Position numbers and translations under genes: made by a program
Notes under the pieces: generated by a model
The model's input: only the letters and a program-made list of their open reading frames with translations
Database searches by the model: none
What the model was told of the DNA's origin: nothing
In this document: piece by piece, positions 9,457 through 17,726 of the stretch
Layout of the letters: each line of letters opens with the position of its first letter
Numbering within the stretch: the stretch's first letter is position 1
NCBI RefSeq assembly: GCF_003058265.1
Contig: NZ_QBUK01000015.1
Coordinates: 26,026 to 90,025, forward strand
Length of the DNA stretch: 64,000 nt
Direction of reading: 5' to 3'
DNA from: Flagellimonas amoyensis
GTDB lineage: Bacteria > Bacteroidota > Bacteroidia > Flavobacteriales > Flavobacteriaceae

Positions 9457-10020
9457 TCAAAAGAACAATGCCTTAACAGTGGATATCTCTTTGCGAAGTC
9501 TCCGAAGGGCAAAGGACAACTGGTTTTCCACCGAACGTTGGGAAATGTTCAACTTTTCCGCAATTTCTTTGTTGCTGACGTGGTTGATCCTGCTCAGCCG
9601 AAATACTTCCTGACATCTGTTGGGAAGTTCGGCAATGGCACTGTTGATGCGTCTGTGGAGTTCCGTCACATCTTCCTCGAGTTCCACATCGGATGTCACG
9701 GACACCGCATTGGCCGCTTCTATCTGGGTCTGGTTGAACTTTGTATCCCTCAGCGTATTGTAACACTTGAAGCGGATGGCCTTGTACAGGTAGGACTTGA
9801 TGTTATGGATCTCGACTTCTTCCCTCCGTTGCCAATAGTCGATCCAAACCTCTTGGACCAGGTCCTTGGCAATGGAGTCGTTCATGACCAAAGAAGCGGC
9901 ATGGGTGTACATGGGTTCCCACAACATTCCGAACAGGGTATTGAATGCATTACTGTTCGAATCGTTGATACGTTTGGCGAGCCCATCGGGGGTTATTGTA
10001 TCGTTCTGACGCTCTATCAT
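9457..10020 (-). CDS. ECF RNA polymerase sigma-70 factor, FecI-like
   Basis: This 187-residue sigma factor would direct transcription of the susCD locus when released by FecR. Region 2 is visible in DSIAKDLVQEVWIDYWQRRE and region 4 in LPNRCQEVFRLSRINHVSNK with a helix-turn-helix, as in the Bacteroides-expansion subgroup. I place the start at the ATG at 10020, because the reading upstream of it begins with TTG only and adds three residues. It is the first gene of the leftward sigma-FecR-SusC-SusD series. No separate regulatory site is evident. Confidence 0.94.
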   Translation of the reverse strand: MIERQNDTITPDGLAKRINDSNSNAFNTLFGMLWEPMYTHAASLVMNDSIAKDLVQEVWIDYWQRREEVEIHNIKSYLYKAIRFKCYNTLRDTKFNQTQIEAANAVSVTSDVELEEDVTELHRRINSAIAELPNRCQEVFRLSRINHVSNKEIAEKLNISQRSVENQLSFALRRLRKEISTVKALFF

Positions 10021-10205
10021 CAGCGACAAATTTCATAAAAATAAGGGTCGGCCCGTATTATGATATTGTAAACTTTACGCGTCTTTCCGTGAAAAATGGA
10101 CCACATTCAAAACAAGTTTCTCAGTTGCTTTGGTACGATTCCATTCACCTTCGACCCAAAAATGCAAAAACATGGATCATGCCTATCTTTATTGATCAAA
10201 ACGAT

Positions 10206-10213
10206 TATATTTG
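10206..10213 (+). promoter_or_regulatory. Probable -7 promoter element of the tRNA-Leu gene
   Basis: TATATTTG matches the Bacteroidota -7 consensus TAnnTTTG exactly and ends 18 bases before the mature tRNA 5' end. This spacing fits a short leader. A clear -33 element is not obvious. Confidence 0.6.
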
Positions 10214-10231
10214 CAAACCAAAATTTCAACC

Positions 10232-10315
10232 GCCCACGTGGTGAAATTGGTAGACACGCCATCTTGAGGGGGTGGTGTTCGTAAGGACGTGCTGGTTCGA
10301 ATCCAGTCGTGGGCA
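10232..10315 (+). tRNA. tRNA-Leu (anticodon GAG)
   Basis: The cloverleaf can be folded by hand: acceptor stem GCCCACG with CGTGGGC, D stem GTG/CAC, anticodon stem CCATC/GGTGG enclosing the loop TTGAGGG with anticodon GAG at 10266-10268, a long variable arm typical of leucine tRNA, and a T-loop GGTTCGAATCC. The discriminator base is A and CCA is not encoded. It should read CUC and CUU codons. Confidence 0.96.
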
Positions 10316-10316
10316 C

Positions 10317-10350
10317 AAAAAAACCGCAATCTCTTGCGGTTTTTTCTTTT
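10317..10350 (+). terminator. Terminator of the tRNA-Leu gene
   Basis: CCGCAA (10324-10329) and TTGCGG (10334-10339) form a hairpin flanked by A-rich and T-rich runs. It lies directly after the tRNA and isolates it from the carotenoid operon. Confidence 0.85.
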
Positions 10351-10460
10351 TTGGCCCCCAACTACCCACAGATTCCCGATCTCTTTTCCAGAATATTGAC
10401 CATTGTCATGAAAGAATCCAAAATTTATGATAAAATAATAGGTTGACATTGTTTTAATTG

Positions 10461-10468
10461 TAAATTTG
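10461..10468 (+). promoter_or_regulatory. Probable -7 promoter element of the carotenoid operon
   Basis: TAAATTTG is an exact TAnnTTTG match, with TTGACA about 15 bases upstream. It is 21 bases before the ATG at 10490, leaving a short leader. Its position rules against starting the regulator at the in-frame TTG that lies inside this box. Confidence 0.6.
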
Positions 10469-10489
10469 TTTAACGTTTACTTTAAAAGT

Positions 10490-11398
10490 ATGAACAGTGT
10501 AAAAAACTCTTTCAGTATTCGGGATATGGAAAACCTTTCTGGTATAAAGGCCCATACCATCCGTATCTGGGAAAAGAGGTACAATCTTTTTGACCCTGAA
10601 AGGACTGATACCAATATCAGGACCTACAGTCTTGCCAGTTTGCAAAAACTATTGAACGTTACCTTGCTCTACAACAACGGCTACAAAATTTCGAAGATCG
10701 CCAAACTGGAAGACTCCAAGATACCTGCACTGGTCAAGGAAATTGTGGCCAAGAACAGTGAAAAGAGCCATGCGCTCAATTCCCTCAAACTGGCCATGCT
10801 CAACTTTGACCAATCCCTTTTCCTGAAGACCTACAACAACTTGATGGAAGACAGGACCTTTACCGACATCTTCAATAAGGTGTTTATCCCTCTTCTGAAC
10901 GAATTGGGACTTCTGTGGCAAACGAATACCATCAGCCCGGCACATGAGCACTTCATTTCCAACCTGATAAAGCAGAAAATCTATATCCACACCGAGCAGC
11001 TCCAAATTGAGGAGCCCACAAGAAAGGACAAGGTGTATGTTCTGTTCCTGCCCGAAAATGAAATCCATGAAATAGGATTGTTGTACATCAACTATCAGAT
11101 TGCATTACGGGGCTACAAAACGATTTATCTGGGCCAGACCATGCCCATTGAAAACTTGGTGGACCTGCTCAAGTATTACAACAACATCCGTTTTATATCC
11201 TATTTCACTGTTGCTCCCACCCAGCACGACCTGAACGATTACCTAAAAAGGTTCAACGAAGTCCTGGAAATGTCCCCGGACTCCAAACTTTATGCGTTGG
11301 GGCATCAGATACAACATATCAACAAAGAGGGGCTTCCCGATACCGTAAAACTGTTCAACTCCATTGAACACCTCGTAGAATTTCTGGAACCTGTATGA
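10490..11398 (+). CDS. MerR-family regulator with B12-binding photoreceptor motifs (CarH/LitR-like)
   Basis: This 302-residue protein has an N-terminal MerR helix-turn-helix (about 8-75; FSIRDMENLSG and the HTIRIWEKRYN pattern) followed by the helical and Rossmann cobalamin-binding domains. The W-x9-EH signature of adenosylcobalamin photoreceptors is intact: W143, E153 and H154. The lower-ligand motif is present as E191-x-H193-x-x-G196, whereas the later SxL and GG positions are altered (SYF and LGH). In CarH and LitR such proteins repress carotenoid genes in the dark and release DNA in light. Its stop overlaps the crtI start (ATGA), so it probably regulates its own operon. Light sensing is an inference; a B12-independent relative such as CarA-like behaviour is possible. 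Confidence 0.9.
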   Translation: MNSVKNSFSIRDMENLSGIKAHTIRIWEKRYNLFDPERTDTNIRTYSLASLQKLLNVTLLYNNGYKISKIAKLEDSKIPALVKEIVAKNSEKSHALNSLKLAMLNFDQSLFLKTYNNLMEDRTFTDIFNKVFIPLLNELGLLWQTNTISPAHEHFISNLIKQKIYIHTEQLQIEEPTRKDKVYVLFLPENEIHEIGLLYINYQIALRGYKTIYLGQTMPIENLVDLLKYYNNIRFISYFTVAPTQHDLNDYLKRFNEVLEMSPDSKLYALGHQIQHINKEGLPDTVKLFNSIEHLVEFLEPV

Positions 11399-12855
11399 GA
11401 AAAGCAATTGTCATAGGCTCCGGTTTTTCTTCACTGTCCGCTTCCTGTTATTTGGCCAAGGCCGGATTTGAGGTGGAAGTCTTTGAAAAAAACGACACCG
11501 TTGGAGGAAGGGCCAGACAGTTGGTGAAAGATGGCTTCACTTTTGACATCGGTCCCAGTTGGTATTGGATGCCCGATATTTTTGACAAGTTCTTCGCCGA
11601 TTTCGGAAAGACCACTGCCGATTATTACCAGTTGGACAAATTGAACCCGGCCTACAAGATATTTTTTGAGGACGACACCCTCACCATTGGTGACTGCATG
11701 GAAACCATTTGTGAGGAATTTGAACGCATTGAGCCCGGAAGCAGTGGCCCCCTACGGCAATTTATCGGTCAGGCACAGGAAAATTATGACATCGCCATCA
11801 ACAAGGTGGTGCTCAGGCCCGGCCTCTCGCCTTTGGAGCTGGTCACCAAGGAAACGGTGCTCCGGGTAGACCAGTTTTTCAAGACCATCAGCCAAGAGGT
11901 CCGCAAAAGGTTCAAAAACCAGAAGCTCGTTTCCACGTTGGAGTTTCCGGTCCTTTTTTTGGGGGCAAAACCGAGCAATACCCCCTCCTTTTACAATTTT
12001 ATGAACTTTGCCGATTTTGGTTTGGGCACATGGCATCCCAAAGGGGGCATGTACGAAATCATCAAGGCCATGAAAAGTTTGGCGGAAGAACTTGGGGTCA
12101 AAATCCATACCAGCAGTCCGGTCAGTCATATTTTGGTGTCCGATGGGCAGGTCATCGGTATCCGTAGCCTGGGAAAAAACCATTTGGCAGACGATGTGGT
12201 CAGCGGTGCGGACTACCATCATTCCGAAACCTTGTTGGACAAAAAATACAGACAATACTCCGAGGAATATTGGGCAAAAAAGACCTACGCGCCTTCCTCC
12301 CTGTTGTTTTACATCGGTTTCGACCAAAGGTTGAAGCACATAGAGCACCACAATCTTTTCTTTGACACCGATTTTGAAAAGCATGCGCAGGAAATTTATG
12401 ATGACCCACAATGGCCAAGCAATCCCTTGTTCTATGCCAATTTCCCCTCCGTGACCGATGCAACAATGGCCCCCGAAGGTTGTGAAACCGGATTTTTCTT
12501 GGTTCCGATCGCGCCCGGATTGGAGGACACACCCGAGTTGAGGGAACAATATTTTGATATTGTGATGGACCGTTTTGAACGATTGACCCATCAACAGATA
12601 AAAAATACCATTATCTTTAAGGAGAGCTTCTGTGTAAATGATTTTGTGGAGCAGTACAATTCCTATAAAGGAAATGCCTATGGCTTGGCAAATACATTGA
12701 AACAGACCGCATTTTTACGACCTAACCTCAAAAGTAGTAAGGTAAAGAACCTGTTCTTTACCGGTCAGCTTACCGTGCCGGGACCGGGGGTGCCACCATC
12801 CCTGATCTCTGGAAAATTGGTGGCCGATCTAATCACTAAAGATGTAAAAAAATGA
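11395..12855 (+). CDS. crtI: Phytoene desaturase
   Basis: CrtI is an FAD-dependent desaturase that converts phytoene to lycopene in the membrane. The 486-residue protein has the N-terminal dinucleotide-binding motif GSGFSSLSA (about 8-16), an acidic strand end at FEKN and the GGRAR motif near residue 38. The C-terminal signature includes FTGQLTVPGPGVPPSLISGK, in keeping with bacterial CrtI. Start and stop overlap the neighbours by four bases on both sides, giving tight translational coupling. Length is normal. It is the second gene of the regulator-crtI-crtB-crtZ operon. Confidence 0.96.
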   Translation: MRKAIVIGSGFSSLSASCYLAKAGFEVEVFEKNDTVGGRARQLVKDGFTFDIGPSWYWMPDIFDKFFADFGKTTADYYQLDKLNPAYKIFFEDDTLTIGDCMETICEEFERIEPGSSGPLRQFIGQAQENYDIAINKVVLRPGLSPLELVTKETVLRVDQFFKTISQEVRKRFKNQKLVSTLEFPVLFLGAKPSNTPSFYNFMNFADFGLGTWHPKGGMYEIIKAMKSLAEELGVKIHTSSPVSHILVSDGQVIGIRSLGKNHLADDVVSGADYHHSETLLDKKYRQYSEEYWAKKTYAPSSLLFYIGFDQRLKHIEHHNLFFDTDFEKHAQEIYDDPQWPSNPLFYANFPSVTDATMAPEGCETGFFLVPIAPGLEDTPELREQYFDIVMDRFERLTHQQIKNTIIFKESFCVNDFVEQYNSYKGNAYGLANTLKQTAFLRPNLKSSKVKNLFFTGQLTVPGPGVPPSLISGKLVADLITKDVKK

Positions 12856-13694
12856 AAACTATTTTTGATGACGTCTCGTACCACTGTAGCAAAATTGTGA
12901 CCAAGTCCTACAGCACCTCCTTTGCACTTGCCACCAAAATGTTGGCACCCTCCATCCGTACCGACATTTACAACATTTATGGTTTTGTGCGGTTTGCGGA
13001 CGAAATCGTGGACACTTTCCATGACTACGACAAGGAGAAACTGTTCAATGCCTTTGAAAAGGATATGGTAGAAGCTATCCAGAACAAGATCAGCCTCAAC
13101 CCTATCCTGAACTCCTTTCAGCACACCTATCACAAATATGACATTCCCCATCACTTGGTGGAATCCTTTATGAAGAGTATGCGCATGGACCTTACCAAAA
13201 AAGCCTATGAAACCTTTGATGAGTACCGGGACTACATCTACGGTTCTGCCGATGTCGTGGGGCTCATGTGCCTTTGTGTGTTCGTGAACGGGGACAAGGA
13301 GAAATATGAAGAGCTAAAGGAATCGGCTATGGCCTTGGGGTCCGCTTTCCAAAAAGTGAACTTTCTGCGGGACCTCAAAGCCGACTATGAAGACCTGAAC
13401 CGCACCTATTTTCCCAACACCAACTTGTTGGAACTGGATGAGCAGTCCAAAAAACGCATCGTGAACGAGATCAAGGCGGATTTCGCCCTTGGCTATTCCG
13501 GTATTACCAAATTGCCGGAACAGGCCAAGTTTGGGGTCTATACAGCCTATCGATACTACAAAAAACTGCTCCAAAAACTACAGGGCACTCCCCCTCTGGA
13601 AATCAAGAACTCTCGCATCCGAGTGCCCAACTATCAAAAATTTGGCCTGTTGGCGCATTCATACCTCAATTATAAACTGCAAATGGTACAATGA
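12852..13694 (+). CDS. crtB: Phytoene synthase
   Basis: CrtB condenses two geranylgeranyl diphosphates into phytoene, the first committed step. In this 280-residue protein both magnesium-binding aspartate motifs are visible: D50-EIV-D54 and D174-LKA-D178, the latter in the RDLKADYEDLNRTYFP context typical of squalene/phytoene synthases. The start ATG overlaps the crtI stop and its stop overlaps the crtZ start. No truncation or unusual feature is seen. Confidence 0.96.
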   Translation: MKTIFDDVSYHCSKIVTKSYSTSFALATKMLAPSIRTDIYNIYGFVRFADEIVDTFHDYDKEKLFNAFEKDMVEAIQNKISLNPILNSFQHTYHKYDIPHHLVESFMKSMRMDLTKKAYETFDEYRDYIYGSADVVGLMCLCVFVNGDKEKYEELKESAMALGSAFQKVNFLRDLKADYEDLNRTYFPNTNLLELDEQSKKRIVNEIKADFALGYSGITKLPEQAKFGVYTAYRYYKKLLQKLQGTPPLEIKNSRIRVPNYQKFGLLAHSYLNYKLQMVQ

Positions 13695-14143
13695 AGATAG
13701 CGCTCTGGATACTCATCTTTTTGGCCACCTTCAGTTTTATGGAGTTCATGGCGTGGTTCACCCATAAATATGTGATGCACGGTTTTCTATGGAGCCTGCA
13801 CAAAGACCATCACAAGAAGGACCACGATTCCTGGTTCGAGCGAAACGATGCCTTTTTTCTTTTCTATGCCGCCGTGAGCATGACCTTGTTCTACTTGGGC
13901 AGTGCCACTTCGTTCTGGTATGGCTGGCCATTGGGATTTGGCATCTTGGCCTACGGTATTGCCTATTTTATGGTACACGATATCTTTATCCATCAACGGT
14001 TCAAATTCCTCAGGAATGCCAACAATTGGTACGCGAGGGGAGTGAGAAGGGCGCACAAAATGCATCATAAGCATCTGGGCAAGGAAGATGGGGAATGTTT
14101 TGGGATGCTGGTGGTACCCTTCAAATATTTTAAGAAACAATAG
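13691..14143 (+). CDS. crtZ: Beta-carotene hydroxylase
   Basis: CrtZ is a membrane di-iron hydroxylase adding 3-hydroxyl groups to beta-ionone rings, giving zeaxanthin. The 150-residue protein shows the four histidine clusters of the family: HKYVMH, HKDHH, HDIFIH and HKMHH, with hydrophobic segments between them. It is the last gene of the operon, and no lycopene cyclase follows although its substrate requires one. Its stop is one base from the stop of the opposing thiol-disulfide gene, so the two transcripts must overlap. Confidence 0.95.
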   Translation: MKIALWILIFLATFSFMEFMAWFTHKYVMHGFLWSLHKDHHKKDHDSWFERNDAFFLFYAAVSMTLFYLGSATSFWYGWPLGFGILAYGIAYFMVHDIFIHQRFKFLRNANNWYARGVRRAHKMHHKHLGKEDGECFGMLVVPFKYFKKQ

Positions 14144-14144
14144 A

Positions 14145-14711
14145 TCACTCGGCGATAAGCTCGTCCAGCAGTGTACGGGTCCGTTCGGAATTCCAGTTGG
14201 CCGCTCCCTCTTCGTCCACCACGATTTTTCCTGATTTACTGATGATGTAGGTAACGGGAATGGTACCGTTGGTCAATTCTTGTGGTGCTTCGGATACCTG
14301 AAAATACACGGGCAGTGCATATCCTTTTTTCTCCAGAAACGCTTCCACCTTGGCCTTTTTGTCATTGGCCACAAAGGCAAAGACCACCTTGTCCTTATAA
14401 TCGCCGTACAGCTTCACAAAACTTGGCAACTCGGCCACGCATGGAGGGCACCAGGTCGCCCAAACGTTCACCACTACCACTTTCCCTTTCGTGGATTGAA
14501 AATCGGTCCGCTTGCCTTGGAGATCCACCAAGTTCCAATGGTAATCTTCGAGCGTGACCTGCTCATCATCCTCCAGCACATCCGCACTTAGGGTGGCCGC
14601 GATCACCTTATTGACCCATACACGAAGATGAAACCCAACCGGAGTAAACAGGATGAGCAGAAGGACCAATATCCATATGACATTCCTAATCTGCTCCTTG
14701 GAAAGTTTCAT
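14145..14711 (-). CDS. TlpA/ResA-like thioredoxin-fold protein with CPPC motif
   Basis: This 188-residue protein has an N-terminal membrane anchor (about 11-27) and a periplasmic thioredoxin fold. The redox motif WATWCPPC has cysteines at 88 and 91, and the cis-proline loop is IPVTYI. Such proteins reduce or exchange disulfides outside the inner membrane, for example in cytochrome maturation. It lies six bases after a closely similar gene that lacks the cysteines, so both come from one duplication and one transcript. Natural partners cannot be named. Confidence 0.9.
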   Translation of the reverse strand: MKLSKEQIRNVIWILVLLLILFTPVGFHLRVWVNKVIAATLSADVLEDDEQVTLEDYHWNLVDLQGKRTDFQSTKGKVVVVNVWATWCPPCVAELPSFVKLYGDYKDKVVFAFVANDKKAKVEAFLEKKGYALPVYFQVSEAPQELTNGTIPVTYIISKSGKIVVDEEGAANWNSERTRTLLDELIAE

Positions 14712-14717
14712 TGTAGA

Positions 14718-15278
14718 TTATTCAGAGATCAATTCATCCAGTAGTCCATACACCTTGTTGGTGCTCCAATCCGAGATCCCCTTTTTATGAATCACGATGT
14801 TCCCTGACTTGTCAATCAAATAAGAAGAAGGTACCTCACTGGGATCTATGGGCATCTTGTCCCCAATGATCAAGTAGGTCACTGGAAAGGTAAACCCGTG
14901 CTTTTCCATAAACTCTTCCACGGGAGGTCTGTTCTCGTTGGTGATGATGTAGAAATCCATCTTGCCCTTGTACTTGTCATAAAGTTCCTGGACACTGGCA
15001 AGCTCTGCTTCCGAAGGAAGTTTCCATGAAGCCCATAAATTGATGAAGACCACTTTTCCCTTGGACCTTTCAAAATTGAAAAAATTCCAATCGGCATCCT
15101 TCAACCTCCAATCATAATCGGTAATCTGCTTTCTTTCCACTTTTTCGATCACTGGTGGGGAAAAGGAAAACATCCGGTTGAGTAAAATTTTGCCATAATG
15201 TCCCATTGGGGTAACAAAAAAAGAGAGCACAACAAGAATCAATATAATGTTGAGGACGGTCTTTTTACTGATCTTCAT
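14718..15278 (-). CDS. TlpA-like paralogue lacking both redox cysteines
   Basis: The 186-residue protein has the same plan as its downstream neighbour: a membrane anchor at about 11-27, then a thioredoxin-like domain with the cis-proline loop VPSSYL. The active-site region reads WASWKLPSEAEL, so the two cysteines are replaced by K86 and S89. It cannot perform thiol-disulfide exchange in the usual way. It may act as a binding or chaperone subunit for the CPPC protein; this is inference. The frame is intact and the surrounding residues are conserved, which argues against a decaying gene. Confidence 0.85.
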   Translation of the reverse strand: MKISKKTVLNIILILVVLSFFVTPMGHYGKILLNRMFSFSPPVIEKVERKQITDYDWRLKDADWNFFNFERSKGKVVFINLWASWKLPSEAELASVQELYDKYKGKMDFYIITNENRPPVEEFMEKHGFTFPVTYLIIGDKMPIDPSEVPSSYLIDKSGNIVIHKKGISDWSTNKVYGLLDELISE

Positions 15279-15297
15279 TTAGTTAGGATATAAAATT

Positions 15298-15333
15298 AAA
15301 ACTCCTGATATTTTGGCAATATCAGGAGTTTTC
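15298..15333 (-). terminator. Terminator of the aconitase gene
   Basis: A long hairpin (arms AACTCCTGATATT and AATATCAGGAGTT, loop of about five bases) is flanked by A and T runs on both sides. It lies between the aconitase stop and the TlpA-like pair, both leftward, and probably isolates the two transcripts. Confidence 0.85.
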
Positions 15334-15353
15334 TTGAATTATCTCAAAAAGAA

Positions 15354-17624
15354 TTAAGCATTCTCTTTTTTGATCAAATTAAGTGCAGAACCTTCATTGA
15401 ACCACTTGATCTGTGCATCATTGTAGGAATGGTTGGCAATAATGGTGTCCTTACTGCCATCGGCATGGACCACTTCAATGGTCAACGGTTTGTCCGGAGC
15501 AAATTGGTCAATGTCCAAGAAATTGAAGGTATCGTCCTCCTGGATCAGATCATAATCACTTTCCTTGGCAAAGGTCAAGGCCAACATACCTTGCTTTTTC
15601 AGGTTGGTTTCGTGGATCCTGGCGAAGGATTTCACCAATACGGCTGCAACACCCAAGTGTCTTGGCTGCATCGCCGCGTGCTCCCTTGAAGAACCTTCCC
15701 CGTAGTTGTGGTCTCCCACGACCAAGGTCTTGATACCTGCCTTTTTGTAGGCACGCTGGGTATCTGGAACCCCTCCGTATTCACCTGTCAATTGGTTCTT
15801 GACAAAATTGGTCTTTTTGTTGAATGCGTTCACCGCACCGATAAGCGTATTGTTGGCAATGTTGTCCAAATGCCCCCTGAAACGCAACCATGGTCCCGCC
15901 ATGGAAATGTGGTCGGTGGTACATTTGCCAAAGGCCTTGATCAACAGTTTCATTCCCTTCAGACTTGCAGGGGTAATGGGCTCAAAAGGATCCAAAAGCT
16001 GCAAACGCTCTGAATCTGGGGCCACAATGACTTCCACACTGCTTCCATCTTCCTTAGGGGAAATATAACCTGCATCTTCCACGGCAAAGCCTTCTGGAGG
16101 AAGCTCGTATCCTCTTGGTTCGTCCAACATCACCTCTTCCCCATCCTCATTGATCAACTTGTCGGTCACTGGGTTGAAGTCCAACCTACCGGCAATGGCA
16201 ATGGCCGTTACCAGTTCGGGTGAGCCCACAAAGGCCAAGGTATTGGGGTTTCCATCCGCTCTTTTCGCAAAGTTCCTGTTGAAAGAGTGTACAATGGTAT
16301 TTCGGGGTCCATCAGAAGCTTTATCGCCATAACGGTCCCACATCCCGATACAGGGTCCACAGGCATTGGCAAATACAGTGGCGCCAATATTATTGAACGT
16401 ATCGATGAAACCATCACGCTCAATGGTGAAACGTACCTGTTCGGAACCAGGGGTAATGGTGAACTGGGACTTGGTCTTCAAATTCTTATCGGCCACTTGC
16501 TTGGCCAAAGAGGCCGCTCTTGAAATGTCCTCGTAGGAAGAGTTGGTACAAGACCCTATCAATCCAACCTCAACGTTCAATGGCCAGTCGTTTTTCTTGG
16601 CAGCTTCGCCCATTTTGGAAATGGGAGTGGCCAAATCTGGCGTAAAAGGACCGTTCAAGTGGGGTTCCAACGTGTTCAGATCAATCTCGATCACTTGGTC
16701 AAAATAGCTTTCTGGGTTGGCATACACCTCTGGATCTGCGGTCAAATGCTGTTTTACCGCCAAAGCGGCATCGGCAACATCAGCACGGTTTGTGGCCCTT
16801 AGGTAACGGTCCATGGATTCATCATAACCGAAGGTGGAAGTAGTGGCACCCACTTCGGCCCCCATGTTACAGATGGTCCCTTTCCCTGTACATGACATGG
16901 AAGTGGCCCCTTCGCCAAAATATTCGATGATGGCCCCTGTTCCTCCCTTAACGGTAAGGATATCGGCCACTTTCAAGATCACATCCTTAGGTGCGGTCCA
17001 ACCGGAAAGTTTACCGGTCAACTTCACCCCTATAAGTTTGGGGAATTTCAATTCCCACGCCATACCTGACATTACATCCACGGCATCTGCCCCACCTACT
17101 CCGATGGCCACCATACCAAGACCGCCAGCGTTCACGGTATGGGAATCGGTCCCGATCATCATCCCTCCTGGGAATGCATAGTTTTCCAAGACCACTTGGT
17201 GAATGATACCGGCACCGGGCTTCCAGAATCCGATCCCATATTTGTTCGATACGGACTCCAAGAAATCAAAAACCTCGTTGCTGGTCTGGTTGGCCCTTTT
17301 CAAATCCGCCTCGGCACCAACTTTAGCTTGGATTAAGTGATCGCAATGTACGGTGGTCGGAACGGCTACTTTGGGCTTCCCAGCATGCATGAACTGCAAC
17401 AATGCCATTTGAGCGGTCGCATCCTGACAGGCTACCCTGTCCGGTGCAAAATCAACATAATCCTTTCCTCTGGTAAATTCTTTGGTGGGTGTGCCGTCCC
17501 ATAAGTGTGAGTATAATATTTTCTCCGATAAGGTCAACGGTTTCCCAACCAATTCACGGGCCTTTTCCACGCGTTCCCCCATGGAAGCATAGACGCCCTT
17601 AATCATGTCAATATCAAATGCCAT
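15354..17624 (-). CDS. acn: Aconitate hydratase
   Basis: Aconitase interconverts citrate and isocitrate in the TCA cycle using a 4Fe-4S cluster. The 756-residue length and sequence fit the mitochondrial type. Cluster cysteines appear in GSCTNSS and in ANACGPCIG; the substrate loop [10 protein letters not shown] and the C-terminal swivel domain with [15 protein letters not shown] are present. The gene stands alone between terminator and a gap of about 100 bases. A ten-base perfect inverted repeat lies just upstream of the ATG and could be a control site. Confidence 0.97.
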   Translation of the reverse strand: MAFDIDMIKGVYASMGERVEKARELVGKPLTLSEKILYSHLWDGTPTKEFTRGKDYVDFAPDRVACQDATAQMALLQFMHAGKPKVAVPTTVHCDHLIQAKVGAEADLKRANQTSNEVFDFLESVSNKYGIGFWKPGAGIIHQVVLENYAFPGGMMIGTDSHTVNAGGLGMVAIGVGGADAVDVMSGMAWELKFPKLIGVKLTGKLSGWTAPKDVILKVADILTVKGGTGAIIEYFGEGATSMSCTGKGTICNMGAEVGATTSTFGYDESMDRYLRATNRADVADAALAVKQHLTADPEVYANPESYFDQVIEIDLNTLEPHLNGPFTPDLATPISKMGEAAKKNDWPLNVEVGLIGSCTNSSYEDISRAASLAKQVADKNLKTKSQFTITPGSEQVRFTIERDGFIDTFNNIGATVFANACGPCIGMWDRYGDKASDGPRNTIVHSFNRNFAKRADGNPNTLAFVGSPELVTAIAIAGRLDFNPVTDKLINEDGEEVMLDEPRGYELPPEGFAVEDAGYISPKEDGSSVEVIVAPDSERLQLLDPFEPITPASLKGMKLLIKAFGKCTTDHISMAGPWLRFRGHLDNIANNTLIGAVNAFNKKTNFVKNQLTGEYGGVPDTQRAYKKAGIKTLVVGDHNYGEGSSREHAAMQPRHLGVAAVLVKSFARIHETNLKKQGMLALTFAKESDYDLIQEDDTFNFLDIDQFAPDKPLTIEVVHADGSKDTIIANHSYNDAQIKWFNEGSALNLIKKENA

Positions 17625-17643
17625 TCTACAATCGATTTTTAAG

Positions 17644-17673
17644 ATTTTAGTAATTTGGTAAATTTACTAAAAT
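17644..17673. promoter_or_regulatory. Perfect inverted repeat upstream of aconitase
   Basis: ATTTTAGTAA (17644-17653) and TTACTAAAAT (17664-17673) form a perfect ten-base inverted repeat with a ten-base spacer, 20 bases upstream of the acn start codon. The geometry, with about 20 bases between half-site centres, fits a dimeric regulator. No known consensus was recognised. Confidence 0.5.
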
Positions 17674-17726
17674 ACAGGGTATTTCGGAATTAGAATCGAC
17701 CTAAATAAATGGTGAAGATTTGATAT

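Noticed and set aside
10466..10489. TTG start that would extend the MerR regulator by eight residues
   Set aside because: The TTG lies inside the probable -7 box TAAATTTG, so it would not be transcribed.
11752..12594. Long minus-strand open frame within crtI
   Set aside because: crtI is certain on the plus strand, and the antisense product resembles no known protein.
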